A stretch of 39,504 bases of DNA from Candidatus Electrothrix gigas (GTDB lineage: Bacteria; Desulfobacterota; Desulfobulbia; Desulfobulbales; Desulfobulbaceae). Of the stretch, positions 25,660 through 33,455 are shown one piece after another; positions within the stretch are counted from its first letter, which is position 1, and each line of letters starts with the position of its first letter. The notes under the pieces are model-generated. The model worked only from the letters and a program-made list of their open reading frames with translations. It had not been told where the DNA came from and made no database searches. The position numbers and the translations under genes were made by a program. The DNA lies in NCBI GenBank assembly GCA_022766165.1, contig QYLO01000028.1, positions 1-39,504 on the forward strand. Reading direction: 5' to 3'.

Positions 25660-26441
25660 CAGCTCAAATGAATACCCCGGAAAAACAGAAGAAGTTCTGG
25701 GAAAAAATGGCGGAAAAGTATCCGCTGCCCTTTGATAAAAAACATCTGAACAAAACGCAGAAAATCATCAGTATGGCAGAGGATCGTGGAGTCCAGCTTG
25801 ATGGCGCAACTATCCTTGATATTGGCTGTGGCACTGGAGTCTATACCCTGCCTCTGGCGCAACGGGCAGCTCAGGTGACTGGGCTGGATCTTTCCGCTGA
25901 GATGATTGTTCGCTTTAAGAAAGAACAGCAAGAGCACGACATAGAAAATGCTGCTGCTATCCAAATGCCCTGGAGCGATGCTGCGGTCAATGAACACCAG
26001 CTAGAAAATGCCTTTGATATTGTCTGGGCTGCCATGACTCCGGCTGTGCGCAGCCCGGAGGATGTAGCCCGGATGAACCGTTGTGCCCGCAACTGGTGCG
26101 TCTATATCGGCTGGGGTGGAGTGCGGGATAATCCCTTTCTTCAGGAAGTTTTTCAGGCCCACGGTCAGACCTTTGGCCCACCTCCTGGTGCCAAGGCTGT
26201 ACAAAAGCATTTAGCCGCAATGGGTATCAGCACAGAGCTTGAGTTGTTCCGCGATCATTGGGAATGGCAAGGCACAGAAGAAGAGGCGGTTACCCATGCA
26301 GAAGGTATGTTGCGCACCCAGAGCGAGGCTGAACCCAATCTGGACCTTATCCGGGAGATTGCGGCCCGCTTCAGTAAAGATGGCACAGTGACCCATCGCA
26401 CTGATGTGGAAAAGGGAATTATGACATGGCAGGCAATATGA
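25656..26441 (+). CDS. class I SAM-dependent methyltransferase
   Basis: The 261-residue protein has the Rossmann SAM-binding motif I (TILDIGCGTGVYTLPLA near residue 50) and motif II acidic end (VTGLDLSAEMI). Later it has an IVWAAMTPAV strand in the region where motif IV lies. No substrate motif is apparent. I chose the ATG at 25656, which overlaps the BRCT stop as ATGA; another ATG lies at 25668. The stop is shared in the same way with the binding-protein gene that follows. Methyltransferases of this kind are frequently encoded beside FecB/BtuF-type importers in anaerobes, where a metallophore or corrinoid connection is suspected; this is inference. Confidence 0.88.
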   Translation: MTAQMNTPEKQKKFWEKMAEKYPLPFDKKHLNKTQKIISMAEDRGVQLDGATILDIGCGTGVYTLPLAQRAAQVTGLDLSAEMIVRFKKEQQEHDIENAAAIQMPWSDAAVNEHQLENAFDIVWAAMTPAVRSPEDVARMNRCARNWCVYIGWGGVRDNPFLQEVFQAHGQTFGPPPGAKAVQKHLAAMGISTELELFRDHWEWQGTEEEAVTHAEGMLRTQSEAEPNLDLIREIAARFSKDGTVTHRTDVEKGIMTWQAI

Positions 26442-27523
26442 AAAATATTCTGATAACAGTGACAGCAGCTTTTATCATTATCGGGTCTTTTGCCGCAACT
26501 GCTCTAGCTGGCTCCCGCACCTTAACAGACATGAACGGACGAATAGTGACGGTCCCGGAGAAAATCCGCACCGTGGTTCCTCTGGGCGGTGCTCTGCGTT
26601 TTCTGGTCTATATGCAGAGTCTGGATCTGGTCAAGGGCATGGAACGGATTGAGCAAAAGCGGATCGTTGCAGGACGACTGTACGGGTTAGCAACGGTTGA
26701 TCTTGCCCCGAAATTACCTATTATCGGTGAAGGCGGAGCAGGGGGCAGGTTGCCGAATTTTGAAAAGATTATTGAGGTCTGGCCGGATGTGATCATTGCT
26801 ATGGGCCTGGACAACAGTCAGATTGCAAACATTCAGCAAAAAACCGGCATTCCAGTCTATGCCCTCAATTACGGAGAACCGGGAATCCTTGACGTGCAGA
26901 GTGTGCGTACCGCACTTACTCATCTGGGCAAGCTGCTCGGACGGAGCAAGCGTTCAACACAGCTCATTGCAAATATAGATCATTTACAGGCGGATCTGGC
27001 CCAACGTACTGCCGGAATTGCTGAGGATGAGCAACGGGCAGCTTATGTCGGAGCGATCTCCTACAGAGGGGCCCAGGCAATTACCAGCACAGAGGCAAGT
27101 TATGCGCCGCTGGCCTGGGCAGGTGGCAAAAATGTGGCTGCGGCAATCAACACACCCGGTCATATCTTCATTGATCCGGAACAGATTCTGAGCTGGAATC
27201 CAGAGGTCATCTTTCTTGATGCAGGCGGTCTGGAAGTCGTGCAGCAGGATTATCAAAAAAAAGCTGCCTTTTATAAGCAATTACAAGCAGTGAAAAAACA
27301 GCAACTCTACCTGCTCATGCCCTATAACCTCTACCACACCAATATTGAGATTGCATACGCTGATGCGTATTTCATTGGCAAAACCCTGTACCCGAATCGT
27401 TTTCAGGATATTGATCCTCCAACGCAGGCTGATGAGATCTTTCAGGCCTTTATCGGAATGAAAGGGTATAACGCTTTGAAAAAAGAATATGGCGGCTTTC
27501 GGCAGCTGAGGTTGGGAGAGTAA
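26426..27523 (+). CDS. periplasmic binding protein of a FecBCD/BtuCDF-type importer
   Basis: The 365-residue protein begins with a signal peptide (KNILITVTAAFIIIGSFAATALA, cleavage expected before GSRTL). Family features follow: TLTDMNGRIVTVPEKIRTVVPLGG, FEKIIEVWPDVIIAMG, and HIFIDPEQILSWNPEVIFLDAGG in the C-lobe. These mark the class III binding proteins for iron chelates, heme or cobalamin. An AAGGGA about 9 bases before the ATG at 26426 supports that start; the ATG at 26438 would instead give an ATGA overlap with the methyltransferase. Permease and ATPase follow with gaps of 1 and 2 bases. The ligand cannot be told. Confidence 0.92.
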   Translation: MAGNMKNILITVTAAFIIIGSFAATALAGSRTLTDMNGRIVTVPEKIRTVVPLGGALRFLVYMQSLDLVKGMERIEQKRIVAGRLYGLATVDLAPKLPIIGEGGAGGRLPNFEKIIEVWPDVIIAMGLDNSQIANIQQKTGIPVYALNYGEPGILDVQSVRTALTHLGKLLGRSKRSTQLIANIDHLQADLAQRTAGIAEDEQRAAYVGAISYRGAQAITSTEASYAPLAWAGGKNVAAAINTPGHIFIDPEQILSWNPEVIFLDAGGLEVVQQDYQKKAAFYKQLQAVKKQQLYLLMPYNLYHTNIEIAYADAYFIGKTLYPNRFQDIDPPTQADEIFQAFIGMKGYNALKKEYGGFRQLRLGE

Positions 27524-27524
27524 T

Positions 27525-28616
27525 ATGACCTCGTCTGTCAATGCAGCAGGTTCAGCAACGTCCTCACTTGCTGATGACTATCTGCGCCTTCTCCGTAAAA
27601 AGAACCTCTTTGCCCTCACCTTGCTGGCCCTGCTCATTTGTGCTGCTGGCTTTTCCCTGCGCACAGGCTCCCTTGCTCTACCCTGGACAGAAATACTCAG
27701 GGCTTTAGTTGATTGGGAAACAGCAGGCCGCACAGCCCATGTGATTCAGCAGATCCGTCTGCCCAGAGTGGCAGCAGCGATCCTGGCCGGGGGCAGTCTG
27801 GGGATTGCAGGCGCAGTGATGCAGAATGTCCTCAAGAATCCGCTGGCCTCTCCCTTTACCATTGGGGTCTCTCAAGGGGCTGCTTTTGGAGCGGCCTTTG
27901 CTATTATCTTTCTTGGAGCCGGACAGACCCACTCTTCCGCCTCAACAGCCGTTACTATTGATCTGCCCAATCTGGTGGTCCTCTGTGCCTTTGTTGGTGC
28001 GCTGCTGGCCGTTATCTTTATTCTGATACTGGCTTCGCTCAAAGGGGTTACCACTGAGGCGGTCATTCTGGCAGGGGTGGCCTTATCTGCCTTTTTCGGG
28101 GCAGCCACCATGCTGTTGCAGTATTTTGCTGATGATGTGCAGGTAGCAGCCTCTGTCTTTTGGACCTTTGGCGATCTGGGCAAGGCAGGCTGGACAGAAA
28201 ACGTCCTGATCGGGATAACCGTTATTCTGGCCTTTGCCTTTTTCCTGATCGGTCGCTGGGAACATAATGCCCTGCTCTGGGGCGATGAGGTGGCAGCCAG
28301 TCTCGGTATCCGGGTTCGGCATCTGCGAACCACAGCCATGCTTTTTGCGGCCTTGACCGTTGCCGTGACCACGGCTTTTCTGGGTATTATTGGCTTTATC
28401 GGCCTGATGGCCCCTCATCTGGCCCGGCTCTTTGTGGGCAATGACTATCGTTACCTGCTTATTTCCTCGGCCCTGACCGGTGCCTTGCTGTTGCTTGTCT
28501 CAGATGTCATTTCCCGGATTCTGATTCCTCCGGTGATTCTGCCGGTGGGCATTATTACCTCCTTTGCCGGAGCACCCCTGTTTCTCTACTTACTCACCCG
28601 GAGGCGAAAACACTGA
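27525..28616 (+). CDS. FecCD/BtuC-family ABC transporter permease
   Basis: The 363-residue protein is highly hydrophobic with about nine or ten membrane segments. It shows the family pattern: IRLPRVAAAILAGGSLGIAGAVMQNVLKNPLASPFTIGVSQGAAFGA in the first third, then LWGDEVAASLGIRVRHLR (the cytoplasmic coupling loop) and FIGLMAPHLARLFVGNDYRYLLISSALTGALLLLVSDVISR near the end. It forms the dimeric channel of a type II importer with the ATPase that begins 2 bases after its stop. Confidence 0.95.
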   Translation: MTSSVNAAGSATSSLADDYLRLLRKKNLFALTLLALLICAAGFSLRTGSLALPWTEILRALVDWETAGRTAHVIQQIRLPRVAAAILAGGSLGIAGAVMQNVLKNPLASPFTIGVSQGAAFGAAFAIIFLGAGQTHSSASTAVTIDLPNLVVLCAFVGALLAVIFILILASLKGVTTEAVILAGVALSAFFGAATMLLQYFADDVQVAASVFWTFGDLGKAGWTENVLIGITVILAFAFFLIGRWEHNALLWGDEVAASLGIRVRHLRTTAMLFAALTVAVTTAFLGIIGFIGLMAPHLARLFVGNDYRYLLISSALTGALLLLVSDVISRILIPPVILPVGIITSFAGAPLFLYLLTRRRKH

Positions 28617-28618
28617 CC

Positions 28619-29380
28619 ATGCTCAAACTTGATCAACTCTGCTTTGCCTTTAACGGCAGACCTATTCTGGAAGATATCAGCTTTCGGCTGGGCCGGGGCG
28701 AAATGGCAGCCCTGCTCGGTGTGAATGGCTCTGGTAAATCAACTCTGCTCAAGACCATTAACGGCATTCTCAAGCCCAGGAAAGGAACTGTGCTGGTGGA
28801 GGGTGTGTCGCTCAAGGGTATGTCTGGCAAGGAAATCGCTCGACGGATAGGGTATATGCCTCAGAAAAGCGGCGGGGTGATTTGCACAGTCTTTGATGCC
28901 GTGCTTTTAGGGAGAAAACCCCATTTTGGCCGCACTGTCACGCCCCGTGATCTGGAAGTGGTGGAAGATGTCCTGCAACGTCTGGGAATGGAAGAGCTGG
29001 CCCTGCGCGAAACCACAGAACTCTCTGGTGGTGAACTGCAAAAGGTGGTTATTGCCCGTGCCCTGGTCCAGGAACCCAAGATTCTGCTGCTGGATGAGCC
29101 GGTGAATCATCTGGATGTCCGTAATCAGCTGGAGACCATGTCGCTCTTGCAGGAGATTACCCAGGAACTCAATCTGCTGACCATCACGGTGCTTCATGAC
29201 CTGACCATTGCCCTGCGCTATGCGGATCGTTTTGTTCTGATTAAGGATGGTGGGTTACATGCCTGTGGCAACCGTGAGGTTATGACACCGGGGGCCATCC
29301 GTGAGGTCTTTGGGATGCATGCCACTATTCATGATATTGATGGGATTCCGGTGGTACTGCCGCTGGGGTCGGTGCAGTAG
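28619..29380 (+). CDS. FepC/BtuD-family ABC transporter ATPase
   Basis: The 253-residue nucleotide-binding subunit has Walker A GVNGSGKST near residue 35, a Q-loop (YMPQ), the signature LSGGELQKVVIARAL, Walker B ILLLDEPVNHLD and the switch histidine in TVLHDLT. It completes the importer with the two preceding genes. The final part (FGMHATIHDIDGIPVVLPL) is typical of the FepC group. The operon probably ends here; 20 bases later a degraded toxin-antitoxin region begins. Confidence 0.95.
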   Translation: MLKLDQLCFAFNGRPILEDISFRLGRGEMAALLGVNGSGKSTLLKTINGILKPRKGTVLVEGVSLKGMSGKEIARRIGYMPQKSGGVICTVFDAVLLGRKPHFGRTVTPRDLEVVEDVLQRLGMEELALRETTELSGGELQKVVIARALVQEPKILLLDEPVNHLDVRNQLETMSLLQEITQELNLLTITVLHDLTIALRYADRFVLIKDGGLHACGNREVMTPGAIREVFGMHATIHDIDGIPVVLPLGSVQ

Positions 29381-29400
29381 GGACACAAGCTCTGCCCGCC

Positions 29401-29862
29401 ATGAATCACCGGCCCGGAAAGCCTTGCCGCCTTCCAATTGCTGGACGAGGTTCTGGCTGGACGGTAATTACGAGAATCAGGTCTGGGCCCAGAAACGATG
29501 AAATCATCCTGAACATCCTTTCGCTGATTGAAGCGGGACAGATCAGGCTGCTTTCATCCGAAATCTCGCTTTATGAGGCGGAGAAAATCAGCAACACCTT
29601 TCGCAGAGAATTCACACTGAAGGTACTGAGCGAACGAAGCGGATTCACCCTGCTGAATGATGCTATTGAAGAACGCTCAAGGCTGTTCACCGGTTTCGGC
29701 ATCAAACCGATTGATGCCCTGCATCTTGCAGCGGCGGAAATACTGAAAGCTGATTTCTTCTGCACCTGCGACGACAGGTTTCTGAAAAAGGCGAAGAAAA
29801 TAGACGACCTCGGAGTCAGGGCTGTTTCAATCCTTGAACTGTTACAGGAGATGGAAAAATGA
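29401..29862 (+). CDS. PIN-domain protein (VapC-like toxin), probably frameshifted at its N-terminus
   Basis: The C-terminal part is PIN-like: LLSSEISLYEAEKI holds the middle acidic residue, and KPIDALHLAAAEILKADFFCTCDDRFLKKAKK holds the late aspartates of the RNase site. The open frame from the ATG at 29401 has an unnatural start (MNHRPGKPCRLPIAG) and lacks the first PIN strand with its catalytic aspartate. The neighbouring frame at 29436-29498 reads NCWTRFWLDGNYENQVWAQKR before a stop, which looks like the missing beginning. A one-base shift near 29499 would join it to DEIILNILSLIEAGQ. The small gene behind it overlaps by ATGA and is probably its antitoxin. I think the toxin is disabled, but a sequencing error is possible. 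Confidence 0.6.
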   Translation: MNHRPGKPCRLPIAGRGSGWTVITRIRSGPRNDEIILNILSLIEAGQIRLLSSEISLYEAEKISNTFRREFTLKVLSERSGFTLLNDAIEERSRLFTGFGIKPIDALHLAAAEILKADFFCTCDDRFLKKAKKIDDLGVRAVSILELLQEMEK

Positions 29863-30068
29863 GTGTTACAGCAACAACGTTGAACGATATAAATATCAAG
29901 GCTATTGCTCTGTTAAGCAGCAAACTCGGAACGGCGGACACAATACGCTTTCTCAATCAGTTCACGACCGGATTCGGTGACTACACGGAAGAAAGAAAAA
30001 AAGTGTTTGACAAGATGAGTCTGGATGATATTGTGAGTGGAATCAAGGAGAGGAGAAAGCGAACCTGA
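29859..30068 (+). CDS. small antitoxin-like partner of the PIN protein
   Basis: The 69-residue acidic-basic protein (SVTATTLNDINIKAIALLSSKLGTADTIRFLNQF...) has the segment ADTIRFLNQFTTGFGDYTEERKKVFDKMSLDDIVSGIKE. I associate this pattern with small proteins encoded beside PIN toxins. Its start overlaps the PIN stop as ATGA, giving translational coupling with toxin first and antitoxin second. No DNA-binding motif is evident. Confidence 0.65.
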   Translation: MSVTATTLNDINIKAIALLSSKLGTADTIRFLNQFTTGFGDYTEERKKVFDKMSLDDIVSGIKERRKRT

Positions 30069-30466
30069 AAATCCTCTTCCTTATGGTGGTGCCTATGGCA
30101 AATCGCCGCATGGGGTGACCAAGATGTGTCATCGGATTGGTGGGATGGTTTGTTCTTCTTGAGGCTTTCGTTGCTGAGATATTCCACCTCTGTTCTTCGG
30201 TTCAGCTTTTCCTGTTGACCTGAAATTTCGTTGCGGCGCAGTGTAATTTCCAGAAAGCAACACTGCCAGACAATTTTATCCATTTTTTTTGCAAAAAAAA
30301 CATTGCACTGCTCAAGGAGCCATGCTATCTATTTCTGTTATGATGTCAACAGGGAATAAACGTAGGCTATCCCTGTTTATTCAGAATGCGTGCAGTTGCC
30401 TGATGTATGAAAAATCTATTGCAAATTTGTAGTTTAATCAACCTCATCATTACAAGGAGAATAACG
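30069..30466. promoter_or_regulatory. region upstream of the precursor-peptide gene, with overlapping inverted repeats
   Basis: No gene is supported in these 398 bases. At 30348-30381 two overlapping inverted repeats share bases: 8-bp arms 30348-30355/30370-30377 and 8-bp arms 30354-30361/30374-30381. They can form alternative hairpins, or serve as an operator, about 90-120 bases before the peptide gene start. The promoter was not pinned down. Confidence 0.45.
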
Positions 30467-30787
30467 ATGAATCTGAAAACGCTGATTTTATTTGCCGGAA
30501 TGACCTTAGTTGCTATGCCAAGTCTTTCCTCGGCAGCAGAAGTAGACAGAATGATGATTACAACAGCTACGGCAAAACCTATTGTACAGGAAGCAAGTCA
30601 TGCTCAGTTAGATAATCTTCCAGATGTACTTGGTGGTATTGATTATGCTGAAATGACTTCGATGACTTCTGATGAAATGCAGGGGATCAGAGGGGAAGGC
30701 CGGATTTGGAATGGTGTTAAAAAGGCTGGATCTTATTGGGTTCGGGGGGTAAAATTATTCTTTCCCTTTATACCAAAGGCGCATTAG
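30467..30787 (+). CDS. Sec-exported precursor peptide with a double-glycine-type leader motif
   Basis: I chose the ATG at 30467 because AAGGAG lies 7 bases upstream; the open frame extends farther but gives no signal sequence. The 106-residue product has a Sec signal (MNLKTLILFAGMTLVAMPSLSSAA, cleavage near residue 24) and an acidic middle. Residues 66-77 (MTSDEMQGIRGE) fit the bacteriocin leader pattern L/M(-12)..E(-8)L/M(-7)..I(-4).G(-2), with E in place of the last glycine. The last 29 residues (from G78) carry K/R/H residues and no acids, plus aromatic and hydrophobic residues, like an amphipathic cationic peptide. A weaker GG site lies at 56-57. A Sec signal combined with such a leader is unusual. 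The genes behind it encode a beta-barrel and a C39 peptidase, the enzyme class that cuts these leaders. Function is inferred, not known. Confidence 0.75.
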   Translation: MNLKTLILFAGMTLVAMPSLSSAAEVDRMMITTATAKPIVQEASHAQLDNLPDVLGGIDYAEMTSMTSDEMQGIRGEGRIWNGVKKAGSYWVRGVKLFFPFIPKAH

Positions 30788-30830
30788 GATTAAAACAAAT
30801 TAACAAATTGTTTTTTTGTTTCTAATTTTT

Positions 30831-30870
30831 ATTCAGGGGAATAGCTCTACCAGGAGTTATTCCCCTGAAT
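30831..30870 (+). terminator. strong hairpin between the peptide and beta-barrel genes
   Basis: Arms of 17 bp (30831-30847 and 30854-30870, one G-U-compatible mismatch) close on a 6-base loop and are followed by ATTTTATT, ending only 10 bases before the next ATG. It probably terminates most transcripts after the peptide gene, so the peptide would be made in excess over the barrel and peptidase. It could also stabilise the short message. Confidence 0.75.
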
Positions 30871-30880
30871 ATTTTATTAC

Positions 30881-32017
30881 ATGATAAAAGTGAATATAAA
30901 AGGCAAAGCATCCACTGTATTTTTAATTTGTTATACCTTCATTTGCACGACTGCAACCGCTGATGAACTCCATCTTAAAAATGGCGACCGTATTACTGGA
31001 AAAATCATAGACCTCTCCCCTACAGACTGTATTTTCAAAACAAATTACCATGCCAATCTCCAGGTTAAGCGTAGCGATATAATGCACCTGAAGATGCTTC
31101 AGCCTGATACCGATACAGCTCCTCTCAATGAACAACTATTCAACGTTCAGGGCAAAGGTACCGAAGATGCCCCGAAACAAACAGGAAAAAAAGACAGCTC
31201 GCCGGACATTTTAGGCCAAGAGCCGGATGAAGACCTGCGGCAAATCTTTCTGCGTGAATCCAACGTCCTGCTGAAACCCGGCGAAAAAGAAGTGGATGTC
31301 GCTCTCAGCTATACACGAGACGAATACGCCAACCTGCGTAGCCGCCAATGGAGCATTCCCTTGTCGTTGCGTTTTGGAATCACAACAAAGCTAGAAGGGA
31401 CTGTCGAATTGCCTCTTAGTTGGAACCAGCGGGAAGCACTCGCCACCAATTCAGTTAGCAAAAACGATGCTACGGGGATCGGAGATATTGGGGCCGGGCT
31501 GAAATACATCTTCAAACAGCAAGATAAAGAATGGCCTGATATCATTGGTTCATTCAGTTTCAATGCGCCGACAGGTGACGGAGCATCACCTCTTGATTTA
31601 AATGATATTTCTGTCAGTAGTGGATATTGGCAGACCTCAACTAGTTTGAATTTAGTGAAAACTTATGATCCGGCGGTGCTGTTCGGCAGCATAGGCTGGG
31701 CGCATGCCTTTGAGAAAACCATAGATGGAATTGATTTTGCTCCCGGCGACAGTTTCCACTACAGTTTCGGCATGGGTTTTTCCATTAATGATCAAATAAC
31801 CATGAGTAGCCAGTTTACAGGCGCTTACCAGACCGAAACCAAGATGAACGGTGCAGAAATCCCCGGCTCATCGCGTGAGCCTATGTCATTGAAGACCGGA
31901 CTGACGTACCGCATCAGTAAAGGACGTTATCTTGAACCGTCGGTAACCTTTGGCCTGAATAATGATGCCAGCGATGCCACCCTCATGCTTTCCTACACAC
32001 ACAAACTTGATTTCTAA
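30881..32017 (+). CDS. outer-membrane beta-barrel protein (MetA-pathway/FapF-like)
   Basis: The 378-residue product has a signal peptide (ending TATA before DELHL). A small N-terminal beta domain follows (LHLKNGDRITGKIIDLSPTDCIFKT..LQVKRSDIMHLKM). A charged linker follows (about 85-120). The remainder is an alternating-strand beta-barrel (from about residue 135) ending in LSYTHKLDF, with the terminal phenylalanine typical of outer-membrane proteins. The barrel resembles the phenol-degradation MetA family (PF13557), to which uncharacterised outer-membrane channels belong. Its position between a small exported peptide and a C39 peptidase recalls the FapF pore of Pseudomonas Fap amyloid operons. 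No coiled coil of FapF type is clear, so the similarity is functional speculation. The ribosome site is weak. Confidence 0.75.
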   Translation: MIKVNIKGKASTVFLICYTFICTTATADELHLKNGDRITGKIIDLSPTDCIFKTNYHANLQVKRSDIMHLKMLQPDTDTAPLNEQLFNVQGKGTEDAPKQTGKKDSSPDILGQEPDEDLRQIFLRESNVLLKPGEKEVDVALSYTRDEYANLRSRQWSIPLSLRFGITTKLEGTVELPLSWNQREALATNSVSKNDATGIGDIGAGLKYIFKQQDKEWPDIIGSFSFNAPTGDGASPLDLNDISVSSGYWQTSTSLNLVKTYDPAVLFGSIGWAHAFEKTIDGIDFAPGDSFHYSFGMGFSINDQITMSSQFTGAYQTETKMNGAEIPGSSREPMSLKTGLTYRISKGRYLEPSVTFGLNNDASDATLMLSYTHKLDF

Positions 32018-32030
32018 ACCGGAGCATCTT

Positions 32031-32759
32031 GTGAAATCATCAACCTGTCCGTTGTGGTGCATTGTCCTCCTGCTTGTTTCCGGATGCGCCAATATTGCGG
32101 AGCAGCATCCGACCGCTCTGTCAATGGGTACTCTGCATATTAAAAAGCCCATCAAGACATGGAAAGACTTCTTAGAGCAGAATATTGTCATGCAGAAGTT
32201 TGACTACTCCTGTGGAGCAGCGGCATTGTCTACTTTAATGCAAAAGTATTTCAAGGATAAAATTACCGAAAAAGATATACTGGAAGATATCGTCAAACAT
32301 TTGGACAAAAAAGACTTTGACGACCGGAAAGAAAATGGCCTTTCTCTGCTTGATCTCCAAAAATTTGCGCAGCGGTATGGCTATCAGGCAATGGGAGTTA
32401 AATTGAAATTTTCTGCATTGCCTAAACTGCGGGGGCCAGTGCTGGTGTATCTTGAAAACAGTGAATACAAACACTTCGCCATTTTACGCAGCATTCAGGA
32501 AGATCGGGTTTTTCTGGCCGATCCAAGCCGTGGCAATATTCGGCTATCGGTGTTTGAGTTTGCCAAGGAATGGCCGGGGATTGCGTTGATACTGGGAAAA
32601 AAAGGTTTTGGCACACCTTCAGAACATCTGCTTGCTGTGCATGAATCATCACCTGTAGTTACTGAATTAAACGTAGCAAGAAGTATGCTGTACAGGGATA
32701 TGCCAGCAATTCGCTCGTTCTCTTCAGCAGGCAATTTATCCGACATTCAGCACCCCTAG
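32031..32759 (+). CDS. lipoprotein C39-family cysteine peptidase
   Basis: I chose the GTG at 32031 because CCGGAG lies 6 bases upstream and it gives a lipoprotein signal (KSSTCPLWCIVLLLVSGC, lipidated C19). The open frame extends farther upstream into the barrel gene. The 242-residue protein is a free-standing C39 domain: Q55 (oxyanion hole) and nucleophile C61 in MQKFDYSCGAAALSTL, H148 in YKHFAIL and D164 in FLADPSRG. Usually C39 domains are the front part of bacteriocin-exporting ABC transporters; here there is no ATPase, and the enzyme would work in the periplasm. FapD of the Fap amyloid system is a comparable stand-alone member. It begins 13 bases after the barrel gene. The probable substrate is the peptide encoded at 30467. 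Confidence 0.85.
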   Translation: MKSSTCPLWCIVLLLVSGCANIAEQHPTALSMGTLHIKKPIKTWKDFLEQNIVMQKFDYSCGAAALSTLMQKYFKDKITEKDILEDIVKHLDKKDFDDRKENGLSLLDLQKFAQRYGYQAMGVKLKFSALPKLRGPVLVYLENSEYKHFAILRSIQEDRVFLADPSRGNIRLSVFEFAKEWPGIALILGKKGFGTPSEHLLAVHESSPVVTELNVARSMLYRDMPAIRSFSSAGNLSDIQHP

Positions 32760-32797
32760 CAGAAGTAAATCGGGGTCAGACTATCTTTAGTTGTAGT

Positions 32798-33136
32798 TCA
32801 CAATTCTACACCCTCTTTTTCCACCGCCTCTTTGAACAGCAAGGCATCGTATGCAGGCGAAAACCACTCCTGCCTGCTCCGTATAATACTGCTCACCACT
32901 TCATTATTTGCCAGTTCAATATCATACAGCCCATCCTTCAGCTTTGTTACAATCTCTCTGTCCAGCGGATGATCAGAAAGTCCCGGTCAGAGTCCTGCCG
33001 GGTTGCATTGGCGGACACGGGAACCGTGCAGAATTACTTTTGCATCAGGCAGCAGACGATACACTTCTTCCCGCACCTGATGCAAAAAATCCTTGGCACG
33101 CAGAGAACTGTTCTCCCATTGCAGAAACGGTTTCAT
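32798..33136 (-). pseudogene. MNT-type nucleotidyltransferase with frameshifts
   Basis: Reading the minus strand from the ATG at 33136 gives MKPFLQWENSSLRAKDFLHQ... then VILHGSRVRQCNPAGL and a stop. A second frame continues with ANATRQDSDRDFLII, the GSxxR...DSDxD active-site continuation. The original frame resumes as PLDREIVTKLKDGLYDIELANNEVVSSII...KEAVEKEGVEL and ends at 32798. Two compensating frameshifts therefore break the catalytic region. Intact relatives are the MNT half of HEPN/MNT toxin-antitoxin pairs. No HEPN partner is visible here. Confidence 0.75.
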
Positions 33137-33220
33137 AATTTTTTCTCACAAGCTGTGCAGTGCTGATGCAGAAAGAAGAAAAGACTTGTCTGCTTGTTGT
33201 TTAAAAGCTACAATCAAAGC

Positions 33221-33455
33221 ATGGATACGTCAGAAATCGAATTGCTTGAGTATGTCAGCGATGCTGGAAAGAATATTTTTCGGGCAGGGTGTCAGTGAAC
33301 TGAGGATTGATTACGGCCCCGGCTACCGGGTGTACTTCGGAAAAAGTGGGGCGGTCGTGGTTCTTCTTCTTTGCGGCGGAACAAAACAAAGCCAGACGAA
33401 AGATATCAGGAATGCGCAGAAATACTGGGCAGAATATCAACAGAGGACAATATGA
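33221..33455 (+). pseudogene. RelE/HigB-type toxin with internal deletion and frameshift
   Basis: The first frame (ATG 33221) reads MDTSEIELLEYVSDAGKNIF, matching the start of small HigB/RelE-like killers, and stops at the TGA at 33296-33298. A second frame from about 33285 reads QGVSELRIDYGPGYRVYFGKSGAVVVLLLCGGTKQSQTKDIRNAQKYWAEYQQRTI, matching the C-terminal half. Roughly 40 residues between them are missing and the frames no longer join. The stop overlaps the start of the antitoxin gene as ATGA. The toxin is almost certainly dead. Confidence 0.75.

Noticed and set aside
31962..32030. N-terminal extension of the C39 peptidase from the ATG at 31962
   Set aside because: It overlaps the end of the barrel gene and hides the lipoprotein signal; the GTG at 32031 has a good ribosome site.
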